NCBI GenBank assembly: GCA_009841635.1
Contig: VXLJ01000007.1
Coordinates: 104,071 to 168,070 of the forward strand
Origin: Gammaproteobacteria bacterium
GTDB lineage: Bacteria; Pseudomonadota; Gammaproteobacteria; Pseudomonadales; Azotimanducaceae
Reading direction: 5' to 3'
DNA length: 64,000 nucleotides
Part shown: positions 46,142 to 55,800 of the stretch, piece by piece
Layout of the letters: each line of letters begins with the position of its first letter
Numbering within the stretch: the first letter of the stretch is position 1
The notes under the pieces: model-generated
What the model was told of the DNA's origin: nothing
Database searches by the model: none
Seen by the model: the letters and a program-made list of their open reading frames with translations, nothing else
Translations under genes and position numbers: made by a program

Positions 46142-47046
46142 TCTGGTTTTTTCGTGCCTGCCACAGCGCGGTTGGCATGCTTGTCGGTGTACGCGCCACG
46201 GAAATCTCTAAATGGTCCATCGCGCCATTCAAGGGCTGCCTTCAAACCTTCTTCGCTAACCCGTCGTCCCCATTCGGATGCAGCCCGTCGTTGCGCACTC
46301 AGTGCCTGAATTTCAGTACCTGAATGTAAAGCTTCGCGGATGCCCATGGTTTCGTACTGTCGATTAACTGCACGTTTTGAATACATGAGCATTTCGTTAT
46401 CGACATGCGCCATCCGAAATGCAAAGTCGTCGATGAACTCATCAAGTTCGTCAGCTGGCATCGCGTAGTTCGCCCAACCTAGCCGTTCCATTTCCGTGCC
46501 AGAAAACGAGTTGCCGATATATGCGAATTCTCGTGCTTTGGCGGGTGGCAAGAACCAAGGTGCCCACATCATGTCCATCGTGGTCATGGCTCGAACTGGC
46601 GGATAGCCGATCTTTGCGTCGTTGGCGACAATACGGAAATCGCACACCGAGGCCAACTCCGTTCCACCCGCCAAGCAATAACCATGAATCTTGCAAACCA
46701 CCGGTTTAGCCAGTTCCCATATGGTCCAGTTCGTCATGACAACGTGGCGGGCCCATTGGGTCGCACCTGGATGCGTCGTGCCAGTCTGTGGCAACTTCGA
46801 TCGTTTATCTACGTATTCATCTGATTCGGCAGAACGATTGGGCGTAAGGTCGTAACCTGAACTAAATGCCCGACCTTCGCCTTTCAAAATGATGACGCCA
46901 ATCTCATCATCAGCTTCGGCATCCCTCATGGCTTCCATGAGTTCGCCACGCAGATTGTTGCTCAGCGCATTGAGAGCTTGAGGACGATTAAGCGCTATCG
47001 TCGCGACTCGCCCATTCGTTTCATAAAGTACGTCGGTATAAGCCAT
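46138..47046 (-). CDS. Enoyl-CoA hydratase/isomerase family protein
   Basis: A 302-residue crotonase-fold protein, longer than most. L-K-G-E-G-R-A-F-S-S-G-Y-D-L is the first oxyanion segment and HGYCLAGGTELASVCD the second. An insertion between them (about residues 75-100, rich in Ser/Thr and charged residues) is typical of some aromatic or feruloyl-type members. AAGGAA precedes the ATG at 47046. It is between an acyl-CoA ligase and an SDR, consistent with beta-oxidation of an activated acid. Confidence 0.85.
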   Translation of the reverse strand: MAYTDVLYETNGRVATIALNRPQALNALSNNLRGELMEAMRDAEADDEIGVIILKGEGRAFSSGYDLTPNRSAESDEYVDKRSKLPQTGTTHPGATQWARHVVMTNWTIWELAKPVVCKIHGYCLAGGTELASVCDFRIVANDAKIGYPPVRAMTTMDMMWAPWFLPPAKAREFAYIGNSFSGTEMERLGWANYAMPADELDEFIDDFAFRMAHVDNEMLMYSKRAVNRQYETMGIREALHSGTEIQALSAQRRAASEWGRRVSEEGLKAALEWRDGPFRDFRGAYTDKHANRAVAGTKKPE

Positions 47047-47164
47047 GGTAATTCCTTAAATAATGCCGCCATCGAGTACGACGGACCCGATACAAGCCGC
47101 ATGTGTTGCCACATTTGCGTCTTTGTGTTGATTATGCACCAGCATTTTCGAGGCAGATAGTTAT

Positions 47165-48664
47165 TTAGTCCGTCAAACCAAGGCGCTCGGCCATGCCAAT
47201 GCGCTGCACTTTACCAGTAGGACCTTTCGGAATTTCGTTGGCAAAAACGATCTCGCGTGGGACCTTGAAAGGCGCTAGGCGTTGACGGGCATAACGTTGA
47301 ATTTCTTCCTTGTGCGCCGTCTCGCCATCTACAGCCACAACAATCGCAGCGACATCCTCGCCGAGCTTTGAGTGCGGCACTGCAAACGTGCAAACTTGCG
47401 CTACCGTAGGATGATCTAACAAAACCTCGTCCACTTCTAATGGCGCGATCTTTTCGCCACCACGATTGATGATCTCTTTCAGGCGTCCAGTAACCTTGAC
47501 GTAACCATCCGCATCCATGATGCCTAGATCTCCTGTGCGAAACCAGCCGTCCTGGAAGTCTTTCGCGTTTGCCTCTGGGTTGTTAACGTAGCCTTGCGTG
47601 ACGTTTTCGCCTCTGATGACGATCTCACCTTCGACATCTGGTTCGACGAACTCCATCTGATCAAGTCTGGCTATGCGTACTTCGGGTCCCGCAGCTAAGC
47701 CGACGTAACCTGGCTTGCGCGCACGAGGTGGCAGTGGATTCGAGCACATTTGATGTGCAGCTTCTGTCATCGCGTACGCTTCGATCATCGGGGTGTCAAA
47801 CGCTTCTTCCAAGCCCGTCAAAACCTGCACCGGCAACGACGCCGAAGATGACCGAATGAACCGTAATCGGCTATTTTTCAGGCTCGATTCATTGCGGGGC
47901 GAGCGTGCCAAAATCGCTTGGTGCATCGTAGGCACCGCGCTGTACCAGGTGGGTTCGGTTGCATCGAGCCACGAGAAAAAGCGCAAGGCATCAAAACCTG
48001 GTGAACAACAGACATGTGAACCCGCATGTATTGTTGCCATGATCGCTGCCATGAGGCCGTGTATGTGAAACAATGGCATCACATTCAAACAACGATCGGC
48101 TGCGGTTAATTGCAGCGTGGTGGCGATATTCCGCGCAGAAGCTAGTAGATTCCGTTGCGATAAAGGCACCATTTTGGGCCTCGAAGTAGTTCCCGATGTG
48201 TGCAAAATCAATGCGACGGCATCAAGCTCTCGAGGTTGTCTTAGCTTGGTGCCGATTCCGAATTTGAAAAACTCATGGGTTTCTTTCGGATTTATCTCAA
48301 CGATTTCTACACCCATACGACGCGCTACTGCTACTGCAGGCGTCGCCACATTAGCCTCGACAAGCATTACCTTCGCAGCTAAATCGCCAAGGTAGAACTC
48401 AAATTCGTCGGCCGTATAGGCCGGATTCAATGGTGCGACGGCACACCAAGGTGCGCAACACACAAACGACATCGCCATCAATGGCCCATTTGGCATGACG
48501 ATTGCAACACGGTCGGTGGCCCCAACACCGACTCTAACGAGAGAGTCTCCGCAATCTTGCGCCAAACGACACATTTGCGCGTAGGTCGTGCCATTGCCAT
48601 GCACGTCCCTGATCGCCGTCGCATTGGGTGCAGCTCGTTCAAGTAATGCGAGTATGTCGTCCAT
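47165..48664 (-). CDS. Acyl-CoA ligase (AMP-dependent synthetase/ligase)
   Basis: A 499-residue adenylate-forming enzyme. The ATP loop is LHTSGTTSRPKMVPLS, the second core motif is YAMTEAAHQ, then WFRTGDLGIMDADGYVKVTGR and, at the end, PTGKVQR with the catalytic Lys. It activates a carboxylic acid to an acyl-CoA through an acyl-AMP. It is the first gene of a likely ligase-hydratase-SDR operon, with a 118-bp gap to the hydratase. The acid is unknown. Confidence 0.92.
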   Translation of the reverse strand: MDDILALLERAAPNATAIRDVHGNGTTYAQMCRLAQDCGDSLVRVGVGATDRVAIVMPNGPLMAMSFVCCAPWCAVAPLNPAYTADEFEFYLGDLAAKVMLVEANVATPAVAVARRMGVEIVEINPKETHEFFKFGIGTKLRQPRELDAVALILHTSGTTSRPKMVPLSQRNLLASARNIATTLQLTAADRCLNVMPLFHIHGLMAAIMATIHAGSHVCCSPGFDALRFFSWLDATEPTWYSAVPTMHQAILARSPRNESSLKNSRLRFIRSSSASLPVQVLTGLEEAFDTPMIEAYAMTEAAHQMCSNPLPPRARKPGYVGLAAGPEVRIARLDQMEFVEPDVEGEIVIRGENVTQGYVNNPEANAKDFQDGWFRTGDLGIMDADGYVKVTGRLKEIINRGGEKIAPLEVDEVLLDHPTVAQVCTFAVPHSKLGEDVAAIVVAVDGETAHKEEIQRYARQRLAPFKVPREIVFANEIPKGPTGKVQRIGMAERLGLTD

Positions 48665-48808
48665 CTTGTAGCCGTTGATTGATTAGCCGCGAATTAGATA
48701 CGGGCAAGAGGGCTCAAGATACAACCGCTTTCGGGTTGATCATGGGCCGGCATCGCAAAATTCGCCGTATACGAATAGAAAATACCATCCTTTCAGGTTT
48801 CAGCAATC

Positions 48809-48827
48809 TCATTCAGTCAATGAATGA
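48809..48827. promoter_or_regulatory. Operator-like inverted repeat upstream of the fifth LLM gene
   Basis: TCATTCA (48809-48815) and TGAATGA (48821-48827) form a perfect 7-bp inverted repeat with a 5-nt spacer, 43 bp before the ATG at 48870, in a region shared with the divergent acyl-CoA ligase gene. The ATTCA/TGAAT half sites look like those of TetR-family repressors. No regulator gene is nearby. Confidence 0.45.
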
Positions 48828-48869
48828 ATGTCATGAAACATGAAGAATGTTTGGCATAGGAACTAGCAA

Positions 48870-49790
48870 ATGCGAATCGGAATTTACGGCGGCAATGTGC
48901 GTCGCGGTCGCCCATTAACAAGCCTAGTTGACGAGATCGTGGAAAAAGAAGCAGAAGGCTTCGTCAGCTATTGGATGCCTCAAGTGCACATGTTTGATGC
49001 CTTGACCATGATTGGGTTGGCGGGAACTAAAACGTCCACCATCGAAATGGGTACAGCCGTCGTGCCTAGCTATCCACGCCACCCGAACGCGCTGGCGCAA
49101 CAAGCGGCAACCGTTAATTCGTTAGCAAGCGGTCGCCTCGTGCTTGGCATCGGGCCATCACACGCACCTGGTATTGAAGCGCTTGGGTTGAAATATGATC
49201 GACCTGCACAGCATATGCGTGAGTATGTGAGTGTCATTCGCGCATTGACCACAGAAGGCCAAGTCGATCACGAAGGCGAAATCTACAGAATAAAAACTGC
49301 TATTGCGGTGCCTGAGGCACAACGATTTCCAATTGTCATGTCCGCACTCGCACCCCTCATGCTAAAGGCGGCGGCCGAGGTTGCAGACGGTACTGTCACG
49401 TGGATGGTTGGCCGTAAAACCATCGCTGAAAACACGGTACCGCGAATTACTAAAGCGGCTGCGGCCGCTGGTCGCAATGCACCACGCGTCATCGTTGGCT
49501 TACCCGTATGTGTGCACGATGACAAAGAACAAGCAATCGCACGTGCGAATCAAGTTTTCGGGCACTACTACACACTGCCCAACTATCGTCGGCAATTAGA
49601 CAATGAGGGTTTATCGAGCGCTGGTGAGATTGCGGTCGTCGGCGACGAAGCTGATGTCGGATCGCAATTGCAGGAGTATTTTGACGCCGGCGCTACTGAG
49701 GTACTCGCAAGTGTGTTCCCAGCCGGTGACGACAGCCGTGCGTCTTTCGCCCGGACTAACGAACTGCTGAAGAGTCTAGCAAGCAGCTAA
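48870..49790 (+). CDS. LLM class F420-dependent oxidoreductase
   Basis: A 306-residue luciferase-fold enzyme of another subgroup from the paralogues at 193 and 25223. TIEMGTAVVPSYPRHPN, GRLVLGIGPSH and FPIVMSALAPLMLK are core segments. This resembles mycobacterial-type F420-dependent oxidoreductases. AGGA lies upstream of the ATG at 48870. It is divergent from the acyl-CoA ligase operon with an operator-like repeat between them. Confidence 0.85.
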   Translation: MRIGIYGGNVRRGRPLTSLVDEIVEKEAEGFVSYWMPQVHMFDALTMIGLAGTKTSTIEMGTAVVPSYPRHPNALAQQAATVNSLASGRLVLGIGPSHAPGIEALGLKYDRPAQHMREYVSVIRALTTEGQVDHEGEIYRIKTAIAVPEAQRFPIVMSALAPLMLKAAAEVADGTVTWMVGRKTIAENTVPRITKAAAAAGRNAPRVIVGLPVCVHDDKEQAIARANQVFGHYYTLPNYRRQLDNEGLSSAGEIAVVGDEADVGSQLQEYFDAGATEVLASVFPAGDDSRASFARTNELLKSLASS

Positions 49791-49826
49791 AAAACTTGGC
49801 ACCCGTAAAAAACGATGTGCAAGTAA

Positions 49827-49853
49827 CGCGCCAACGTGTTCTGCGCTGGCGCG
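49827..49853. terminator. GC-rich hairpin between convergent genes
   Basis: CGCGCCA (49827-49833) pairs with TGGCGCG (49847-49853) around a 13-nt loop, between the 3' ends of the LLM and phosphotriesterase genes. No T-run follows on either strand, so it may instead protect mRNA ends. Termination is only a possibility. Confidence 0.35.
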
Positions 49854-49858
49854 ATGAG

Positions 49859-50821
49859 CTATGAACCAGAGCCTTCGAAAAAACGTCTGGGATTGTGAAT
49901 AAATAGGTCGTCGATTTTCTCTTGGGATACACCCATTTCTTCTAAATCAGGAATCACATGGCGATGGATATACAGATATTGATCGACATTGCTGCGTGTA
50001 AATTCGTGTTCGAGCGGAATTGTGCCGTCGGCTAGCTCCTTGTGGATGTGCAAACAAATGCAATCATGTGCAGGACACAATTTGTCCCCAAAACCATCAT
50101 CTATAAGAGATTTCATCGTCATAGTGCGCATGTGTGGACTGACGAGCCTACCGGGATAACGATCCAAGCCTAAATAGCATCCTTGGTCAAGGATCCACTT
50201 CAGATATTCCGTATCAGTCGTGTCATTCGAATGGTCGATTTTCACTCTTGTGAGGTCAACGCGTTCTTCTTTGAAGATCTCAATTTGTCGGCGCGCAACA
50301 TGTCCTGTCGGATAGGAGTGAACCATAATGGGCAGACCCGTTTCAAGGTGAGCTCGCGATACGGCCCGCGTCATCGTCTCAAGTTCTTCAGTGACACCTT
50401 GAAAGTCAGCCGCGCACTTCAATATGCCAGCTTTCACGTCCGTACCACGAAAGCCTTCTTCAACATCGCGAATAAACTCTCGTGCCATTTGATTAGGCGA
50501 GACACCACGCAAAAAACGCGGCACTTCAAGCCACCAACCTGTGGTATTGATGATGTTTACGCCTGAGCCTTTCGCTACTTCCTGCAATAAGGCTGGATCT
50601 TTGCCGAGATCGTACGTCGTTGCATCTACGATGCTGTCGACGCCAGCTGCTTTCGCGCGTTTGAAGGTATCCACGGCTCTTTGAATACGGTCATCAGGAC
50701 CGAATAAGTCGGGAAATTGACGAAACATACCTGGCGCGCTAACCATGACATGCTCATGCATTAGCGTGAACCCGAGTTCACCACTATCAATGGGCCCGAG
50801 AACCGTCTGCACCTGCGCCAT
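49859..50821 (-). CDS. Phosphotriesterase family hydrolase (lactonase/PTE-like)
   Basis: A 320-residue binuclear-metal TIM-barrel hydrolase. Metal ligands are complete: H22 and H24 (MHEHV), K135 (GILKCA, expected to be carboxylated), H168 (MVHSY), H197 (KIDHSND) and D253 (AHD). Family members are lactonases, esterases or organophosphate hydrolases, and the natural substrate is usually a lactone. It starts one base after the stop of the Gfo/Idh/MocA oxidoreductase and is co-transcribed with it. Confidence 0.9.
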   Translation of the reverse strand: MAQVQTVLGPIDSGELGFTLMHEHVMVSAPGMFRQFPDLFGPDDRIQRAVDTFKRAKAAGVDSIVDATTYDLGKDPALLQEVAKGSGVNIINTTGWWLEVPRFLRGVSPNQMAREFIRDVEEGFRGTDVKAGILKCAADFQGVTEELETMTRAVSRAHLETGLPIMVHSYPTGHVARRQIEIFKEERVDLTRVKIDHSNDTTDTEYLKWILDQGCYLGLDRYPGRLVSPHMRTMTMKSLIDDGFGDKLCPAHDCICLHIHKELADGTIPLEHEFTRSNVDQYLYIHRHVIPDLEEMGVSQEKIDDLFIHNPRRFFEGSGS

Positions 50822-50822
50822 G

Positions 50823-51818
50823 CTATTTCTTAGCTGGTTGGCGAATCGAAATTGGCTTGTTTTCGTTTGCGGATTTGTAAGCCGCTTCGGTTAGTTGTGC
50901 AACTTGAAATGCGAAATCAGGTGGTTCGACAGAGTCTACGCCTTTTCGTATGGCAGCAAAGAATGCCGCGTCCGGCGAGGATGCTCTAATGCGCCGTGGA
51001 ACATCGACAGATTCGTCATTGAGCAGCATAGAGTTAACACCCCATTGATGCAGATGCAAGGCTAACGCACCCTTTGTACCAGAGATCACCAAACGTTCAT
51101 CATGCTGGCCTGCATTGCCTACAGTCGTGAGCGATCCAATTGCACCGCCGTCGAAGGAGACATTGCACACCATGTTGATATCGACTTTATGGCCGCTTCG
51201 GTCTTGCGTGGCCCACACGCGTTTGGGTCGCAAACCAGTCACCCACAGCATGGCCGCGACCAAATGACTGCCGGTGTCCATGAACATACCACCACCCGCT
51301 AGCTCGATGTCAAGCCGCCAGCCACTGATGCCTTCCCAATTTTGGGTCACGTACCCCACAACACCCTTAATTTCGCCGATTTCACCCCGCGCAATGAGTT
51401 CACGGGCATAGATAAACTCTGGCATCCAGTGTCGCTGGTACGCCACCATGAGCAGACATTCAACACGAGAAGCTAATTGAATCAAGGAATTAGCGTGTTT
51501 GGAATGAATAACGAGCGGTTTTTCAACAAGTACGTGGCGACCGTCTTCAAGACTTCGCTTCACCTGTAAATTGTGATGTTTGTGTGGTGTACTAATAATC
51601 ACGCCTTCTGATTCGATGTTTTTCAACATCGCCTGCCAGTTGGCGAAATACGGTATTTCGTAACCTGCTCGTTCAACTAGCTTTTTAGCATGATCTTCTT
51701 CAGGATCTGCGACGCCGACAATCTTGGTGCGTTTATCCCCCAAGATTCGAGGTACGTGGGCGCCGCGCATATTGCCGCCCGCACCAACTAATACAACGTT
51801 TAGTTTCGGTTTAGCCAT
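50823..51818 (-). CDS. Gfo/Idh/MocA family oxidoreductase
   Basis: A 331-residue NAD(P)-dependent oxidoreductase: N-terminal Rossmann motif VVLVGAGGNMRGAH, E-K-P-L-V near residue 92 (the conserved Lys), and a C-terminal alpha/beta domain with GGMFMDTGSH. Relatives act on sugars, inositols or biliverdin. The frame extends to a GTG at 51860, but the ATG at 51818 starts directly before the Rossmann strand and is preferred. With the phosphotriesterase-like enzyme it could form a dehydrogenase-lactonase pair, as in sugar oxidation. Confidence 0.85.
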   Translation of the reverse strand: MAKPKLNVVLVGAGGNMRGAHVPRILGDKRTKIVGVADPEEDHAKKLVERAGYEIPYFANWQAMLKNIESEGVIISTPHKHHNLQVKRSLEDGRHVLVEKPLVIHSKHANSLIQLASRVECLLMVAYQRHWMPEFIYARELIARGEIGEIKGVVGYVTQNWEGISGWRLDIELAGGGMFMDTGSHLVAAMLWVTGLRPKRVWATQDRSGHKVDINMVCNVSFDGGAIGSLTTVGNAGQHDERLVISGTKGALALHLHQWGVNSMLLNDESVDVPRRIRASSPDAAFFAAIRKGVDSVEPPDFAFQVAQLTEAAYKSANENKPISIRQPAKK

Positions 51819-51956
51819 TGTGTAACAAAATTCGGCTACTTTATCGATTTTACACGCCACTTAGCCTGTATCACTTTTGGTCACGACAGAGTTCGCATTT
51901 TAGTACTAAGTAATTCCAATAGACTATTGATATATTTATTATTTATTGCATCTTAT

Positions 51957-52721
51957 TTACCAAGCAAAGTCAAAAACTGCAGAACCAAATATCCAACAGC
52001 CGATCAGCAATACGAAAGAAAAAACGCCACGTCGAAATTGCCTATCAGACACTTGAGGTCCAAACCGTCGAGCACAGGCCGTTACGAGCAGAACGACAGG
52101 TAATGTCGCAACAATAAGCCAAATAAGGGAGATCGTAAAGATGTCATCAATGGCCACATACGTTGTTCGCACGATCGTGGTGACCCCAAGCATCGCGAGT
52201 AAAGATGCGCGAATTGAGGCTATCACAATGGGCTGTTGGTAGGCAAACCAGCCTACAACAGGACCAGAAGCAGCAAACATGCCGCCGAATACGCCTCCGA
52301 CCGCACCTACACCAATCGTGGTAATCGTCGTCGAACGTCGCTCACGCGGCGCTGGATTTAGAACCAATGACAAGCTACCGATGATCAAAAATGCGCCGAA
52401 AATCAGCTCGAGAGTTTCGATGGACTCCTGACCGAGGTAATCAAGGAGTGATAACCCTAGTGCGATAGCTGGAATTTGGCCAATCGTTAACCCTATAAAG
52501 AGCCACTTATCGATTGATTGATAGGTGAAGTAGAGTGCTAACGCAATATTGGCAAAAGCAAGCACGCTAATGACCGCGGCCGTGTTTTCGATTGACATGA
52601 CGCCGGTCGCTTGTACGATCGCCATCACAATCAATCCCAAGGCGAAACCGGACATAGCTTGCAGGTACGCACCAGCCGCTACCGCGATCAGAAATACTGC
52701 GTATACGTGCCAGTCGAACAA
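51957..52721 (-). CDS. TauE/SafE family membrane permease
   Basis: A 254-residue inner-membrane protein with about eight hydrophobic segments. The N-terminal A-G-x-x-Q-A-x-x-G-F-A-L-G and the central G-x-F-G-G-M-F-A-A-S-G-P-V are typical of the TauE/SafE (sulfite/organosulfur exporter) family. The transported compound is probably an anion such as sulfite or sulfoacetate, but the specific role is unknown. ATG at 52721. Confidence 0.85.
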   Translation of the reverse strand: MFDWHVYAVFLIAVAAGAYLQAMSGFALGLIVMAIVQATGVMSIENTAAVISVLAFANIALALYFTYQSIDKWLFIGLTIGQIPAIALGLSLLDYLGQESIETLELIFGAFLIIGSLSLVLNPAPRERRSTTITTIGVGAVGGVFGGMFAASGPVVGWFAYQQPIVIASIRASLLAMLGVTTIVRTTYVAIDDIFTISLIWLIVATLPVVLLVTACARRFGPQVSDRQFRRGVFSFVLLIGCWIFGSAVFDFAW

Positions 52722-52849
52722 ATGCGCTCAGCGAGTACTACAAATCAAGCAAATCTCAGTCGAGTCGGGACTCAGCTTTGTGTAAACCTCGGCCGGTCAT
52801 GTGTCGTAACGAGCCTATTAGCTGAGCCGCTTGTTCGCTAAGCATAGTT

Positions 52850-55800
52850 CTATCGTTGCGGTGGATCGTCAGATTGCCAATCATCTTGCGAGTCGTCTAT
52901 AGCTTCCTCTTTTATGGCCGTTTCCGCGTCATTGGAAACGTTTTCTACAGTTTCGTGAGGCGTCTGCTGAGATCGATGCCAAAAGGAAGGCACTGTTACA
53001 GTCTGAAATGTGCTGCGGACCCATTTCGTTAAAGCGAATACCAACCATAACGACCAAGCCAACATGGCAACTTGGTACACCCAAAACGGCAACGAAAACA
53101 TCCACGCGGTCGGTAAAACTTCGCCACTTGTATCCTCAAACCATGCTAGAGTTTGGGATGCAAATTGCGTCGTCGCATAGAGCTGATCGCCTGCTAGCAT
53201 AGGTGGTGTCGCAATCGCCATATCAGGCGGAATCTGCAATGCCGTAAACACAGTAATGAATAACGCGAACAACCCTACAAACGTAAGCAAAACTAACGCA
53301 ACCTGAATAGATTTGTAGAGCCAGTTCGCTAATCCAGTTAAACTGGTTCGAGAACGCCACCAAACACTTACGACCCAAAGGGCGACAAAGAGCAACGCCC
53401 AGATATTTGCCAACGTCGCACCGATCGCCAACAACGCCGAATCGATCTTGGTTAGGGGAAATTTCGGTAAATAGCTAAGCGCTAGCGCGACTAATACGGT
53501 CACGAACACCACGCCCCAAAATAGTACGGCAGATCCAATGGCAGGGCCGCCTAGAAACAGCACCCAGCGATCCTGCGGGATTTTCGCTTGCAGTTGGATG
53601 TTTCTTGATTCGCGATTGAGTTCAACTCGAGGCGTTTCGTAATAAAAGCCGATTGCATCGGTACTTCGCCATCGTACGCTGTACAAGTTCTTACCTAGCG
53701 TAATCGGCAACGCGACAAGCGATCCCGCATTCAACGGTTGATCTTTGCCATTTAAGGCGACTCTCTCAAGCTCAGAACCAACAGGTAACTGAACCGTTAC
53801 ATCTTCTACGACGCTAGCAGTGATAGATAAATTGAGTGAACTCGTTGCCACTCGGTTACCCACGAAACTCGCAAGAGAAGCGTTTTCAATGGTCGTTGTA
53901 CGACCGGGAATCGGTGTAGGTTGAGTGAGCGTCAAGCTAAGCGTCTCGCCAATTCGCGGTTTGAACATCGTCATGTTGTCGACGGATTGAGACGGAGTGA
54001 TTCCGGAAGCCGTATAGCTCCAAAAATCGCTACCACGCAAATACCAAACTTCCGTCCAGCGCACGTGCGTAGGCGCTTGCAAAACTAGCGACTCACCTAG
54101 ATTCAACGAACTAGCCCAAGAAGACTGGCGTTTATTTCGGTCAAGCACGACTACCACATGCCCGTCGCTCACGCTTATGCGATCATCCAATATCGTCTCG
54201 CCTACAAGCAACGGGATAAGCAAGGAAACGGAGTTTCCTTGCATGTTCTGTACCCTAACCTTGGTTCGCACCGTAGGTTCAAGCTGCAAATCCAACTGTC
54301 GTTCAACGAACACCCGCTGGCCGAATTCATACTCGCTCTGATCCAATTGTGCGGTGGCAGTCTCAGCCGCGGTGCTTCGGTTCAAGACAATACTGGTGCG
54401 TCGAGATTCCACATTGCGGGTGAGATTCCAGCAACAAATATCATGCGTCAACTTAGCAGGTTCTATCGGAAATTCGATGACAAGGTCGTTTAGATTTGTC
54501 AGCTCATAGTCCAGCCTTAATCGATTGACGCCTTCTTTCACTTCAACCATCGCAATGCCTGAAGCATTTCTGAATAACGGTAGTCTTACTGCATTACTAG
54601 ACACGCCCTTTAGCGCAGTTTGAGGATTGCTGGCAGGTAATGCCATCGCAATGCGTGCGCCACTTGATACTTCCAAATTAATACGGAGTTGATTGTCATT
54701 TCCCATATCAAGATGCGCCGTTTGAAGGGACGCACATCCAGGCGCACAAGCTGGCGCCGCCGTCAAACGTTGCGCCAACTCGTCAAGTATGTTGTTATCC
54801 GGGAAGGCCGCTTGGGTAGATGTGCCAATGGTCGTGGCAAGCACCAGTGGTAGAAGCCGACGAATCCAAGCTGGGAATAAATCACTATCGCGTAGACACG
54901 CAGCGATGAGCAGAAAGAGCATTAATAAATGAACCAGTGCCACCACGACGTAAACAAATCGAGTTAGGACAGGGGGCATGAATACGAGTCCAATCCGTTG
55001 ATCCATGGCGACGGGTCCTGACCAATCAAGACGCACGGTATCCCAACGCCATGCTGGGACACCTGGGCCAGTTTGGGAGGCCACCACTAGGGGACGAGTC
55101 GGTTGCTCGGCTAATTCGTTATCGGCGGCTAGTTCTTTAAGGTTCTCTGCACCGCTGGCTTGAGATTGCATTGCATCGCTATCCAGCTTCATAACACGTT
55201 CTGCGGCGGTACGCAGTGCTGGTGCGGTAGAACGAACTTGGGTTAGAACGGCTTGCCTATCGGACCCGCCAATCAAATCGTCAAGTTGTGGATAGACCGC
55301 TTGACGTAGATTGTTTGCCGCAACGTATACCGAAATGACGGCAACCGGCACTATAAGAACCCAAAACACGATCCCATTCAACCGTTTGGCGTTCTCGGAA
55401 ACGAGATAGCGATCAAGAAGGAGCAACAACCCCAGCAAGAGCCATCCAATCGCTGAAAACACGTGATCTTGATAGCTAAGCAGGATAGCTAATGTGACGA
55501 TGCCCGCAAGCGGCCAGCCGCCTACCTTAAAGAGTACGACGATGATGAGAACGCATATGAAAATGTCCCAAAGATTCCACCATTCAGCAAGCCATGAATA
55601 ACGTACGCTATCTATACCTGTAGTCCAGAGCAGTCGCCAACCGGGTGGAATATGCAGAGTTGCTCTAAGCGAATCTGCGTTCACTTGCCAGCCATTGGCC
55701 GATAAATCAGAACTCGATGGGATGACGCTAACGGCCTGGATTCTCGATTCGGAAGGATGAACCGTTATGCCAGGCTTGCTCGCGGTGTCGGCATCGCCGA

